A DNA stretch of 64,000 nt from Duganella guangzhouensis (lineage in GTDB: Bacteria > Pseudomonadota > Gammaproteobacteria > Burkholderiales > Burkholderiaceae_D): the NCBI RefSeq assembly GCF_009674535.1, contig NZ_WKJK01000001.1, forward strand, positions 558,001-622,000, in the 5' to 3' direction. The stretch's first letter is position 1, and each line of letters starts with the position of its first letter. Shown piece by piece: positions 32,541-43,006 of the stretch. The position numbers were made by a program, and so were the translations under genes. The notes below the pieces were generated by a model. That model was not told the origin of the DNA. It searched no databases and worked only from the letters and a program-made list of their open reading frames with translations.

Positions 32541-34384
32541 GGTGTTTGCTCCGTGTGGTCCAGCAGCGCGAAGAATGCGGGGACGTTCAATGGTTTGCTC
32601 AGTTGTCCGGCGACGTCCGATCCAAGCAGGATGGTGAGCGGGGCGGTGGCGCGCAATTCGGCGTCGGCCAGTTCGGCCGCTACCAGCAGCAGGTCGGGGC
32701 GCTGCGCGCGCGCCTGTGTCAGACCGTCGTCGCGGTCTTCGGCGCTGTTCAACCGCCAGTGCGGACGGCGTCGCATCAGTGTGGCGATCAGGATGCGGGT
32801 GGCGGCGTCGCCATCGATGCACAGCAGGTGATGCGTGATGGCGCTGGTTTCCGGAGTGGCGGCGGCGGGCGCGCGCTGGCCCTCCGCCTGATCCGGCGTG
32901 CTGGCGATGGCGCGCGCATCGGCCACCGCCAGCGTCAACGTGAAGCGGCTGCCGCGTGTCGGCTTGTCGGCGTATTCAAGGTCGCCCTGCATGGCCTGGA
33001 TCAGCGCTTTCGATACGGTCAGGCCGAGCCCCGCGCCCTCGGCTTTGCCGCGCTCCGCGCCCAGCCGGTCGAAGGGCGTGAACAGGCGCGCTTGCATCTC
33101 GGGCGCGATGCCAGGGCCGTCGTCGTCGATGTGCAGGCTGACCACGTCGCCGTCCAGCGTGCAGCCGATGTCGGCGCCGCCGCCGTATTTGATCGCGTTG
33201 GACAGCAGATTCAACATCACTTGCAGCAAGCGCTGACGGTCGGCCATCACCGCCACGCTATCGGCGATCGCGGCATGGCGCAGCTGCACGCCGCGCTGCT
33301 GCGCCATGGGCGCCATCAGCGTCAATGCCTCGGCCACCAGCGGCGCCAGCGCCACCGCCTCGCAATGTAAGGTCAGTTTGCCGGCTTCGATGCGGCCGAT
33401 GTCCAGCACTTCATCGATCAGCGACAGCAGATGCTGGCCGGCCTGGCGGATGTGTTCCGCGTGTTCGCGGTCGCGCGGTGCGTTCAGTCCCGCTTCCAGC
33501 AACTGGGCGTAGCCGAGAATAGCGTTGAGCGGCGTGCGCAGCTCGTGGCTGGTGCGCGCCAGGAACGCGGTCTTGGCCTGATTGGCCGCCTGCGCCGCTG
33601 TGGCGCGTCCTGCCAGCAGCACCGATGCCTGGTGCAGCCGCTCGGCCAGTTGGCCCAGTTCATCGGTGTTGGCCGGCGTCGGCTTCAGCGGCTGATCGCT
33701 GGTCAGGCGTTCGGCGTTTTCCACTGCCAGCCGTACCCGTCGCACTAGCCCAATGGTAAAGGCCAGCGTGGCCAAGGTGCCGGCCAGGCCGGCCGCCACG
33801 ATCGCGATCGTCATCCACAGGTTGCGGTTGGACGCGCCTTGCAGCGCGGCGGTGCGCTGCGCCACCAGTTCGGCCTCGCGCGTGTTCATGACGGCGATTT
33901 CGGCGCGCAGCTGGTCGAGAATCTCTTTGCTGCTCAACAGATGCTGCTGCAGCTCGACCGCGCTGGCGTTGCGCTGGCCGCGCATTACCTCCAGGCTGGC
34001 CAGCTTGCTCTCCAGCAGAGGGCGGATGCGCCGCAGACTGGCGCGCTGTTCGGCGTCGCTGACTTTGTCTTCCAGGCTGGCCAGCGTGGCCGGCAACTGC
34101 AGCGCGGCGGCGCGGTAGGGCGTGAGGAAGTCATCGCGCCCGGTCAGCAGGTAGCCGCGCACACCGGTTGCCGCTTCGGCAATCTGCGTGTGCAGGCGCT
34201 GGATGTCGGCCTGGGTTTGCATGGTGCGCAGCATTTCGGCGGTGGCGGCGGCAGTGTTGCGCTCCAGCGTGTAGCTGGTGGCGGCGGAACCCAGCAACAG
34301 CACTAGTGACGCGGCGACGATCATGCCGACTTTGACGCCCAGCGACCAGTGGCGCGGATGCAGCGAGCTGACGGCGTCCTTCAT
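32537..34384 (-). CDS. Hybrid-type sensor histidine kinase (CHASE3-like, HAMP, HisKA, degenerate REC)
   Basis: This 615-residue protein has TM1 at about 17-38, a CHASE3-like periplasmic helical bundle to about 185 (ATGVRGYLLTGRDDFL is the signature), TM2 at about 190-212 and a HAMP linker. The HisKA domain has SHELRTPLN with His280, followed by an ATPase domain (NLLSNAIKYGGG, DDDGPGIAP, GAGLGLTVSKALI). The C-terminal part (residues 515-610) looks like a receiver but has LLLVAAELAD where the phospho-Asp should be, so it is degenerate. The separate receiver gene downstream probably takes the phosphate instead. Start overlaps the LuxR gene stop. Confidence 0.88.
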   Translation of the reverse strand: MKDAVSSLHPRHWSLGVKVGMIVAASLVLLLGSAATSYTLERNTAAATAEMLRTMQTQADIQRLHTQIAEAATGVRGYLLTGRDDFLTPYRAAALQLPATLASLEDKVSDAEQRASLRRIRPLLESKLASLEVMRGQRNASAVELQQHLLSSKEILDQLRAEIAVMNTREAELVAQRTAALQGASNRNLWMTIAIVAAGLAGTLATLAFTIGLVRRVRLAVENAERLTSDQPLKPTPANTDELGQLAERLHQASVLLAGRATAAQAANQAKTAFLARTSHELRTPLNAILGYAQLLEAGLNAPRDREHAEHIRQAGQHLLSLIDEVLDIGRIEAGKLTLHCEAVALAPLVAEALTLMAPMAQQRGVQLRHAAIADSVAVMADRQRLLQVMLNLLSNAIKYGGGADIGCTLDGDVVSLHIDDDGPGIAPEMQARLFTPFDRLGAERGKAEGAGLGLTVSKALIQAMQGDLEYADKPTRGSRFTLTLAVADARAIASTPDQAEGQRAPAAATPETSAITHHLLCIDGDAATRILIATLMRRRPHWRLNSAEDRDDGLTQARAQRPDLLLVAAELADAELRATAPLTILLGSDVAGQLSKPLNVPAFFALLDHTEQTP

Positions 34385-35154
34385 GTGCTCAATCCATAGT
34401 CTGCGGCGCGCACGGCGGCCTGAGTACGGTCACGCAGGTCCAGCTTGTGCAGGATGCGTTCGATGTGGACCTTGACCGTGCCGCCGGCGATGCCCAACTG
34501 CTCGCCGATGTCGGCGTTGGTGTCGCCGCTGGGCAGCAGCGCAAACACTTGCAGTTCCCGTGGCGTCAGCAGCTTGAGCATGGCGGCGGCTTCCGGCGCG
34601 GCGGCGCGCGCGCTGGCCTGGCGTGGCGTCGCCAGCAGGGAGGCCAGCAACGCGCCCAGCGCCTGCAGTGTGGTCAGGTCGTCGGCGCTTGGCGGCGGGG
34701 CGGGATGGGCGCTGAGCAGCGCGAGCATGCCACGATGTTTGCCGTCCAGGCAGAGCGGCACCAACACTTCCAGGCCGACGCGCTGTTCGCGTCCGATCCG
34801 CAGCGGGCTGACGATGTCCTGCCGCACCAGCGGCGCTTGCGGCCCTGGTTGCAGCGCGGCCTGCATGGCGGCGGCGTAGGCCAGGCGCGCGCCGACCGGC
34901 GGTACCGGTCCCTGGCTGGCCAGCACTTGCAGCGCGTCGTCCTGCAGCACCATCAGCAGGCCGTCTTCCAGCGACAGGAAGGCCAGCGCCTTGGCCAGCA
35001 TGGCGGCCAGCGCGGCGGGACGCTGGCCTTGTTCGGCGGCGATCAGGGCGGCGTCGGCCAGCAAACGCCAGCGGGCCGCGCTGCTTTCGATTTGCCGGTA
35101 ACGGCTGCGCGCGGCGCGCGCGCTGTCGGAGGTGAAACTGGTTGCATTAGTCAT
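34381..35154 (-). CDS. LuxR-family transcriptional regulator with GAF-like domain
   Basis: The start is ATG 35154 (MTNATSFTSDS); an upstream in-frame ATG at 35172 is possible. The 257-residue product has a GAF-like sensor in residues 25-170 (LSLEDGLLMVLQDDALQVLA ... GLEVLVPLCLDGKHRGMLAL). The C-terminal LuxR-type HTH is at about 195-250 (LTPRELQVFALLPSGDTN, GIAGGTVKVHIERILHKL). It has no receiver domain. It is the first gene of an operon with the kinase and receiver (4-base overlap), so it may regulate them or be modulated by them. Confidence 0.85.
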   Translation of the reverse strand: MTNATSFTSDSARAARSRYRQIESSAARWRLLADAALIAAEQGQRPAALAAMLAKALAFLSLEDGLLMVLQDDALQVLASQGPVPPVGARLAYAAAMQAALQPGPQAPLVRQDIVSPLRIGREQRVGLEVLVPLCLDGKHRGMLALLSAHPAPPPSADDLTTLQALGALLASLLATPRQASARAAAPEAAAMLKLLTPRELQVFALLPSGDTNADIGEQLGIAGGTVKVHIERILHKLDLRDRTQAAVRAADYGLST

Positions 35155-35290
35155 GCGCAAATTATATGCCATTCGGCATATGCCGATGTCCCCGAGCGGC
35201 AGATTTTTTGCCGCTGCCGGCGTCGCATACTGGCTTCATCGGCGGCACCTTGTACGCCGAGCTAATGAAACCCACTGAATGGAGCACAGC

Positions 35291-35785
35291 ATGAAACGTA
35301 TCCTGATTACCCTGGCACTGGCCGCCACCACCACCTTCGCCCACGCAGATGGCGCGCCCAAGGTGTACAAGGAAGTCGCGCACGCCCCGGCTGATGCGCG
35401 CGAGGCGGAAATCGCCGCGCTGTTCGACCGCTGGAACGCGGCGCTGGCCACCGGTGATGCCGCCAAGGTAGCCGCACTGTACGCAACAGATGGTGTGCTG
35501 GAGCCGACCGTGTCGAACGAAGTGCGTAACACGCCGGCCGGCATCACCGACTATTTCGTCAAGTTCCTGAAGATGAAACCGGTGGGCACCATTAACTACC
35601 GCGAAATCCGCCTGCTGGGCGCGGATTCGGCGCTGGATACCGGTGTCTACACGTTCAAGCTGAGCAAGGACGGCCAGACCCAGAACGTGCAGGCGCGCTA
35701 CACCTATGTGTATAAAAAGGTTAACGGTGGCTGGAAAATCCTGAATCACCACTCGTCGGCGATGCCGGAAGTGGCAGCACGCTAA
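35291..35785 (+). CDS. Secreted SnoaL-like / SgcJ-family NTF2-fold protein
   Basis: The start is ATG 35291 after GGAGCACAGC. The 164-residue product has a signal peptide (MKRILITLALAATTTFAHA, cleavage before DGAP). The NTF2-like core follows: REAEIAALFDRWNAALATGD, YATDGVLEPT, NTPAGITDYFVKFL, and the final QARYTYVYKKVNGGWKILNHH block. Relatives are annotated SgcJ/EcaC family or calcium/calmodulin kinase II association-like proteins. Periplasmic; ligand unknown. Confidence 0.8.
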   Translation: MKRILITLALAATTTFAHADGAPKVYKEVAHAPADAREAEIAALFDRWNAALATGDAAKVAALYATDGVLEPTVSNEVRNTPAGITDYFVKFLKMKPVGTINYREIRLLGADSALDTGVYTFKLSKDGQTQNVQARYTYVYKKVNGGWKILNHHSSAMPEVAAR

Positions 35786-35815
35786 TCCTGCGTAGTAAAG
35801 CTGCGGGGTTTGCTG

Positions 35816-36106
35816 TTACGCCGTTTCGATCAGCTTCAGGCCGGCCCACGACAGGGTGGTCACTTCCACCACCAGGATCGAGGGCTCGGGCTGGATGGTG
35901 CTGGCCAGGCGGAACACGGCATCGCGCACGTCGTTGATGGTCTCGTTGCCGCTATAGCAAAATTCCCCTTCCGGCAGGAAGTAGCCCTTGCCGTCGTCGG
36001 CCTTGATGGCGCCGGCGACGTTGAATTTGGCCAGTTCCAGCTTCAGGCGGTCGTGGGTGTCGGCTTGGGGCGCGGCGTAGGCAACGCGGATGATGTAGTT
36101 GAGCAT
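35816..36106 (-). CDS. Conserved hypothetical protein, 96 aa
   Basis: This protein starts MLNYIIRVAYAAPQADTHDR after AAGGAGACGCC, a good ribosome site. It has no signal or membrane helix. The pattern (alternating strand, helix, strand: KLELAKFNVAGAIKADDGKG, VRDAVFRLASTIQPEPSIL, VVEVTTLSWAGLKLIE) suggests a small ferredoxin-like alpha/beta fold. Family and function are not recognised. A GC hairpin at 36151-36179 lies just upstream of its start. Confidence 0.65.
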   Translation of the reverse strand: MLNYIIRVAYAAPQADTHDRLKLELAKFNVAGAIKADDGKGYFLPEGEFCYSGNETINDVRDAVFRLASTIQPEPSILVVEVTTLSWAGLKLIETA

Positions 36107-36150
36107 GGCGTCTCCTTCTTGTCGGAAGCCACATCATGGCATAAAAGCAA

Positions 36151-36179
36151 AGCCCCGGACAGCGCAAGCTGCCGGGGCT
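36151..36179 (-). terminator. Hairpin upstream of the 96-aa gene, terminator-like on the minus strand
   Basis: The arms AGCCCCGG-CAGC and GCTG-CCGGGGCT pair around GCAA with one bulged A. On the minus strand it is followed by TTTGCTTTTAT. No minus-strand gene lies immediately upstream, so it may act as a leader attenuator of the gene at 35816-36106 or insulate it. Weakly supported. Confidence 0.4.
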
Positions 36180-36324
36180 TCAGTCAAGTGGGCGGAGAAA
36201 GCACGTTGACGGAAGAGATATTAATATAGCTTTCTTAAAATTGCCTTAGTAGCTATCTTGCAAGCTGCCGCTTTAAGCCGGCCGCCGGATGGTGTAGCAT
36301 GCTGGGTCGCGAGGAAGGATAGCT

Positions 36325-37173
36325 ATGCAAATCAAAATTAATGACGTACTGCGGGCGTATATCGAGCCGCTGACCGAAAGTGAATATCAGGCGCTGGAGC
36401 GCAGCATTCTGACGGAAGGTTGCCGTGACGCGCTGGTATTGTGGGAAGACGTGCTGGTGGACGGCCATAACCGTTATCAAATCTGCCAGCAACACGGCGT
36501 GCCGTTCAAGGTGACCGAAAACACCAGCTTCAAGAGCATGGAAGACGTCAAGCTGTGGATGATCGATAACAATCTGGGTCGCCGCAGCATTTCGGACTAC
36601 CAGCGCGGCGTACTGGCGCTGCGCAAGAAGGAAATCATGACTGCGCGCGCGCTGGAGCTGGCCGCCGAAGCCGCCGCCGAAGATGCCAAGATCGCGCCGC
36701 CGGAAGGCGACGATGCGCCATCCAAGAAACCGGCCGCGATGCCGCTGGCGTCGCGCGAGGACATCGCCCGCGCCGCGCGTTTGAGCACGGCCACCATCGG
36801 CCAGATCGAAAAGATCCAGAAAACCGCCGCGCCGGAGTTGGTGGAGGCGGTCCGCGCCGGCACCATCTCGATCAATGCCGCTGCCAATGTGGCTTCGCTG
36901 TCGCCGGAGCAGCAACTGGCGGCGGTCGCCGGCGGCAAGAAGGAGTTGCAGAAGGCGGCCAAGGAAGTGCGCGAGCTGCGCGCCGCCACGCGTCCGGCCA
37001 AGGAACCGAAGGAAGGCAAAGCGGCCGCGCCGGCGGTCGACTATGGCGACATTCCGATGGACGTGCAGGAGCTGCGTGAAGAAAACGCCGCCCTGCGCAA
37101 GAAGAACGCCGACCTGCTGGAAGAGATCACCGTCCTGCAGCGCCGCATTTCCGAACTGGCGGCCGCCGCCTGA
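36325..37173 (+). CDS. ParB-like N-terminal domain protein with coiled-coil tail
   Basis: This 282-residue protein begins with a ParB/sulfiredoxin-like domain (residues about 5-95): EYQALERSILTEGCRDALVL, then VDGHNRYQICQQHGV and the helical block SISDYQRGVLALRKKEI. Residues 135-215 hold an HTH-like segment (AARLSTATIGQIEKIQKTA, TISINAAANVAS). The last 50 residues form a coiled coil (VQELREENAALRKKNADLLE). It is not next to parA, so a role in chromosome partition is unlikely. Plasmid or integrative-element replication regulators have this build. Confidence 0.7.
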   Translation: MQIKINDVLRAYIEPLTESEYQALERSILTEGCRDALVLWEDVLVDGHNRYQICQQHGVPFKVTENTSFKSMEDVKLWMIDNNLGRRSISDYQRGVLALRKKEIMTARALELAAEAAAEDAKIAPPEGDDAPSKKPAAMPLASREDIARAARLSTATIGQIEKIQKTAAPELVEAVRAGTISINAAANVASLSPEQQLAAVAGGKKELQKAAKEVRELRAATRPAKEPKEGKAAAPAVDYGDIPMDVQELREENAALRKKNADLLEEITVLQRRISELAAAA

Positions 37174-37196
37174 TTTTTTTACTGGAGCTTGATCCG

Positions 37197-39419
37197 ATGC
37201 AGCGACTGCACGCCCCCTTAGCTTTGATGTTTTGTGTTTCCATGGGTGCGGCGATCGCTGCGCCGGTAGCCGCCGCGCCCAAGGCGCCGGCTTCCGAAGC
37301 GGTGCGCCTGAAGGCCGCCGCCCAGCGCGTGACCATCCTCCGCGACAAGTGGGGCATCCCTCACGTCTACGGCAAGACCGACGCCGACGCGGTGTTTGGT
37401 CTGATGTACGCGCAGGCGGAGGATGATTTCCACCGCGTGGAGCTCAACTTCATCAACGCCATGGGCCGGCTGGCGGAAGTGGAGGGCGAGGCCGAGCTGT
37501 ATCGCGACCTGCGCATGAAACTGTTCATCACGCCGGAAGAGCTGCAGCGCCAGTACGCCATCGCGCCCGCATGGCTGCAAAAGCTGATGGTGGCCTGGGC
37601 CGATGGTCTCAACTATTATCTGCAAACGCATCCCGAGGTGAAGCCGGCGCTGCTGACTCACTTCGAGCCATGGATGGCGCTCAGCTTCAGCGAGGGCAGC
37701 ATCGGTGGCGATATCGAATCGGTGGATCTGAAGCAGCTGCAAGCGCTGTATCAGGATGGCGCCAAGCTGCCGCTGATGCCGCCGGTGCTGATGTCGTCCG
37801 CAGATGGCATCGACATGGACAAGGAGCCGAGCGGCTCCAACGGCTTCGCCATCGCGCCGCAGCTGACCAAAAACAAGCACGCGCTGCTGATGATTAATCC
37901 GCATACCTCGTTCTACTTCCGTCCCGAAGTGGCGGTGCATAGCGAGCAGGGATTGAACGCCTACGGCGCCGTGACCTGGGGCCAGTTCTTCGTCTATCAG
38001 GGCTTCAATGACCGCATCGGCTGGATGCATACCTCAGGTGGCGGCGACGTCATTGACGAGTACCTGGAAACCATCAGCGAAAAGGACGGCCAGTTCTTCT
38101 ACCAGTACGGCGGCGAACAGCGCGCGCTGAAAGCGGTCGACATCGCGCTGCCATACAAAACCAAGGACGGCATGGCCAGCAAGACGGTGCGCGTCTACTA
38201 CAGCCACCATGGCCCGATCGTGCGCGCCAAGGACGGCAAGTGGGTGTCGGTGCGGCTGATGAACGAGCCGCTGAAGGCGCTGACCCAGTCCTACACCCGC
38301 ACCAAGGCGCGCAGCTACAAGGCGTTCTACAAGTCGATGGAGTTGCGCACCAATTCGTCCAACAACACCGTGTATGCGGATGCGGACGGGAATATCGCCT
38401 ACTTCCACGGTAATTTCATCCCGCGCCGCGATCCGCAGTTCGATTGGAAGCATCCGGTGGATGGCAGCACCCCGGCCACCGAATGGCAAGGTCTGCACGA
38501 GATCAAGGAAACCATCACGCTGTTCAATCCGAAGAACGGCTGGATCCAGAACACCAACAACTGGCCGTTCACTGCCGCTGGCGCCTATAGCCCGAAGGTG
38601 AAGGACTATCCGGCCTATATGTCGGTGTATCCGGAAAACCCGCGCGGCATCCACGCCGTGCGCGTGCTGGAAAACAAAAAGGACTTCACCGTCGACAGCC
38701 TGATCGCAGCCGCCTACGACAACCAACTGCCAGCCTTCGAACCGCTGCTGCCGCAGCTGTTCTCGGCTTACGATGCGCTGCAGGACAGCGATGCGCGCAA
38801 AGCCGCGCTGGCGCCGCAGATCGCCGCGCTGCGCGGCTGGGACATGCGCTATTCGCTGGAGTCGACCGCCACTTCGCTGGCGATCTTCTGGGCGCAGGAC
38901 ATGTGGGACCAGTACCAGCCTGCCGCCAAGGCCAAGGAAGTGCCGGTACTGGAATACATCCAGGCCGCGCTGACGCCGGAACAGCGCTTGCAGGCGCTGG
39001 AGCACGCGGTGGCCAAGCTGAGTGCCGATTTCGGCAACTGGCAAACGCCGTGGGGTGAGATCAATCGCTTCCAGCGTCTGACCGGCGATGTCGTGCAGCC
39101 GTTCGATGACAGCAAGCCTAGCCTGCCGGTGGCTTTCGCTTCGGCCAACTGGGGCTCGCTGGCGGCGTTTGGCATGACGTCGAAAACGAAGACCAAGCGT
39201 ATCTACGGTGAGCGCGGCAACAGCTTTGTGGCGGCGGTGGAGTTCGGGCCGCGCATCAGGGCGCGTAGCATTCTGGCCGGCGGCGAGAGTGGCAATCCGG
39301 CTTCGCCGCACTTCAACGACCAGGCGGCGATGTACGCGCGCGGCGAATTCAAGGACGTGTTGTTCTACAAATCGGACGTGGAGAAGAACCTGGAGCGCCG
39401 CTACCACCCCGGCGAATAA
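37197..39419 (+). CDS. Penicillin acylase family protein (S45, acylase)
   Basis: This 740-residue protein has a signal peptide (residues 1-28) and the S45 Ntn-hydrolase architecture. The alpha-chain segment is VTILRDKWGIPHVYG ... AQAEDDFHRVE. A spacer follows, and the autocatalytic junction is SGSNGFAI with nucleophile Ser214. The beta chain contains TNSSNNTVYADADGNIAYFH and the C-terminal WGEINRFQR and GNSFVAAVEF blocks. Members cleave amide-linked acyl chains: beta-lactams, acyl-homoserine lactones or acylated peptides. The specific substrate cannot be read from the sequence. Periplasmic. It follows the ParB-like gene after 23 bp. Confidence 0.88.
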   Translation: MQRLHAPLALMFCVSMGAAIAAPVAAAPKAPASEAVRLKAAAQRVTILRDKWGIPHVYGKTDADAVFGLMYAQAEDDFHRVELNFINAMGRLAEVEGEAELYRDLRMKLFITPEELQRQYAIAPAWLQKLMVAWADGLNYYLQTHPEVKPALLTHFEPWMALSFSEGSIGGDIESVDLKQLQALYQDGAKLPLMPPVLMSSADGIDMDKEPSGSNGFAIAPQLTKNKHALLMINPHTSFYFRPEVAVHSEQGLNAYGAVTWGQFFVYQGFNDRIGWMHTSGGGDVIDEYLETISEKDGQFFYQYGGEQRALKAVDIALPYKTKDGMASKTVRVYYSHHGPIVRAKDGKWVSVRLMNEPLKALTQSYTRTKARSYKAFYKSMELRTNSSNNTVYADADGNIAYFHGNFIPRRDPQFDWKHPVDGSTPATEWQGLHEIKETITLFNPKNGWIQNTNNWPFTAAGAYSPKVKDYPAYMSVYPENPRGIHAVRVLENKKDFTVDSLIAAAYDNQLPAFEPLLPQLFSAYDALQDSDARKAALAPQIAALRGWDMRYSLESTATSLAIFWAQDMWDQYQPAAKAKEVPVLEYIQAALTPEQRLQALEHAVAKLSADFGNWQTPWGEINRFQRLTGDVVQPFDDSKPSLPVAFASANWGSLAAFGMTSKTKTKRIYGERGNSFVAAVEFGPRIRARSILAGGESGNPASPHFNDQAAMYARGEFKDVLFYKSDVEKNLERRYHPGE

Positions 39420-39806
39420 TCAGGGCTGCGGATAGACCACCGGCTCGGGACGTTCGATGTCTTCGAGCCGGGCCCACTGCAGGTTCTCGACCTTGTTGTT
39501 GCGGACGTTGCCGTCGCGGTGACGCACGCCCGGCAGCCGATTCGGATTCGGCAGGAATACCTCGGCCACCAGGTCGTGGACGTAGAACTCGCCCTCGCGG
39601 CTGCCGCCGCGCAGCTTCACTTTCAAGCCTTCCGGGTACAGCGTCGGCTTCAGCACAGTCACCTTGGAGCCGGCCGACAGCATCACGCGGCCATCTTTCG
39701 AGACCTTGTAATAGTCGCTGCCCAGCACCGGCTTGGCGCCGGCCACCAATATCGAATACGCAAAGCCGAGCCCCAGCACGGCGACGATGAGAAATAAATA
39801 GATCAT
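39420..39806 (-). CDS. Membrane-anchored HNH_3-like protein
   Basis: This 128-residue protein has one N-terminal membrane helix (residues 2-22, IYLFLIVAVLGLGFAYSILV). The C-terminal half carries an HNH_3/NUMOD-type motif: VHDLVAEVFLPNP, then GVRHRDGNVRNNKVENLQW with His96, Asn100, Asn103/104 and Asn108. In free homing-type nucleases this motif reads VNHxDGNxxNNxxxNLEW. The single motif fits a divergent or inactive nuclease or a domesticated DNA-binding fold. An anchor before an HNH motif is unusual. The stop abuts that of the acylase gene on the other strand. Confidence 0.65.
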   Translation of the reverse strand: MIYLFLIVAVLGLGFAYSILVAGAKPVLGSDYYKVSKDGRVMLSAGSKVTVLKPTLYPEGLKVKLRGGSREGEFYVHDLVAEVFLPNPNRLPGVRHRDGNVRNNKVENLQWARLEDIERPEPVVYPQP

Positions 39807-39823
39807 GGGCAGAATATTAGCAG

Positions 39824-41007
<1,184 letters not shown>

Positions 41008-41011
<4 letters not shown>

Positions 41012-42372
41012 AGCGTCCTTCGCAGATGGTTGAGCAGGTCGTAGCGGGTAATCAGGCCGTAGAAGGTGTCGTGTTCGGCCACCACGGCGGTCAGGCCGCG
41101 GTCCAGCACTTCGCGCAGCGCCTGCATGTCGGCCGACGGCGGCAGTATGTCCAGGCGCTTGGTCATGGTGGCGCCAACCGGCTGGTTGAAGCGTTCCGGC
41201 TCGGCGCCCACCGTCATCAGCAGGTCGGATTCGTCGAGAATGCCGACCAGGTGACCCTTGGACAGCACCGGCAACTGCGCCACGTCGGCCGCGCGCATGC
41301 GGTTGAAGGCGATCATCAGCGTGTCTTCCGGCGTGACGCTGATGACTTCTCCGGCATCGTAGCGGCGGCCGATCAAATCGCGCAGATCGTGTTCCTGCGG
41401 GCGCGCCAGCAAGCCCTGGTCGCGCATCCAGCCATCGTTATAGACTTTGGACAGGTAACGCGTGCCGGTGTCGCAGACGAAGCTGACCACGCGCTTGGGC
41501 GTGCTCTGGACGCGGCAGTAGCGCAGCGCGGCGGCCAGCAGGGTGCCGGTCGAGGAGCCGCCCGGGATGCCTTCTTCCTTCAGCAGCAGGCGCGCGGTGG
41601 CGAAGCTTTCAACGTCGGCGATGGTGTAGGCGTGCTTGACGGCGCGCATGTCGGCAATCGCCGGGATGAAGTCTTCGCCGATGCCTTCCACCGCCCACGA
41701 GCCGCTGGTCTCGGACACGCGGCCGGTGTGGATGTATTCGGCCAGGATGGAGCCGGCTGGATCGGCCAGCACGAATTCGACCTGCGGCGCCACCTTGCGG
41801 AAGTAGCGTGTCAGCCCGGTCAGCGTGCCGGACGAGCCGACGCCGACCACGATGGTGTCGACGTCATGACCCATCTGCTCCCAGATCTCGGGACCGGTGG
41901 TGGTTTCGTGCGCCAGTGGATTGGCCGGGTTGTTGAACTGGTCCGAATACCAGGCGCCGGGCAGTTCGGCGGCCAGGCGGGCGGCGTAATCCTGGTAGTA
42001 CTCGGGATGGCCCTTGCCGACATCGGAACGGGTGGTGCGCACGTCGGCGCCGAGCGCTTTCAGGTGCAGTACTTTTTCGGTCGACATCTTGTCCGGCACC
42101 ACCAGCAGCACGCGGTAGCCTTTGAGGCGGCCGACCAGTGCCAGGCCAAGGCCGGTATTGCCGGCGGTGGCTTCGATGATGGTGCCGCCGGGCTTGAGCA
42201 AGCCTTGCGCCTCGGCCGCTTCGATCATGGCCAGGCCGATGCGGTCCTTGATCGAGCCGCCGGGGTTTTGCGATTCCAGTTTGAGGAAGAGTTGGCACGG
42301 GCCGGTATCGAGGCGGGTAACTTCGGCCAGCGGCGTGTTGCCAATCAGAGTAAACAGTGCAGGGGTACGCAT
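41008..42372 (-). CDS. Cystathionine beta-synthase with CBS domain pair
   Basis: The start is ATG 42372 after AAGGAGAACAC; the open frame continues to 42999 through thymidine kinase antisense and is not used. The 454-residue product has an OASS-type PLP domain: Lys42 (GGSIKDRIGL), GNTGLGLALVGR, and the GGSSTGTLLAAAL segment. Residues about 335-454 form a tandem CBS (Bateman) pair. It makes cystathionine from serine and homocysteine. It lacks the haem-binding N-terminus of animal enzymes. First gene of the transsulfuration operon. Confidence 0.92.
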
Positions 42373-42441
42373 GTGTTCTCCTTGTGGGATGTGGGGCAAG
42401 TATGCGCTTTTTCGGATTCGGCGGTTGTATAATTCCGCCCC

Positions 42442-43002
42442 ATGGCAAAACTCTACTTCCGATATTCTGCGATGAACGCAGGCAAGTCCACCGCCATGCT
42501 GCAGGTGGCCCATAACTATGAAGAACAGGGCCAGCAGGTGCGGCTGTTCACGGCCGCCATCGACAACCGCTATGGCGTTGGCCGGGTCACCTCGCGCCTG
42601 GGGCCGCAGCGCGAGACCGAGGTGTTTGATGCCAACACCGATTTCCTGCTGACGATAGAACACAAAATCGCCTGCCTGCTGGTTGACGAGGCGCAGTTCC
42701 TCAGCCGCGAGCAGGTCAAGCAGTTGCATCAACTGGCCCAGGTGCGCGGCATCCCGGTGATTACTTACGGCCTGCGCTCGGACTTCCGTGGCGAACCTTT
42801 CCCCGGCTCGGCCTATCTGCTGGCGCTGGCCGACGATATCGAGGAAATCAAGAATATTTGCTCGTGCGGCAAGAAAGCCACGATGAATATCCGCGTCGAC
42901 GAAAACGGCAAGCGCATCAAGGACGGCGAGCAAATCAGTATTGGCGGCAACGAGAGTTACCGTCAGGCTTGCGGCCGTTGCTTCTATAGCGAAGTCCACT
43001 AA
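42442..43002 (+). CDS. tdk: Thymidine kinase
   Basis: This 186-residue protein is a type II thymidine kinase. The P-loop is SAMNAGKST (residues 9-17). The DEAQF block at 82-86 supplies the catalytic acidic residue, and the zinc ligands are Cys140/Cys142 and Cys177/Cys180 (ICSCGKK ... ACGRC). It phosphorylates thymidine in pyrimidine salvage. Length and motifs are complete. It diverges from the cystathionine beta-synthase gene over a 69-bp spacer. Confidence 0.95.
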   Translation: MAKLYFRYSAMNAGKSTAMLQVAHNYEEQGQQVRLFTAAIDNRYGVGRVTSRLGPQRETEVFDANTDFLLTIEHKIACLLVDEAQFLSREQVKQLHQLAQVRGIPVITYGLRSDFRGEPFPGSAYLLALADDIEEIKNICSCGKKATMNIRVDENGKRIKDGEQISIGGNESYRQACGRCFYSEVH

Positions 43003-43006
43003 ACGC

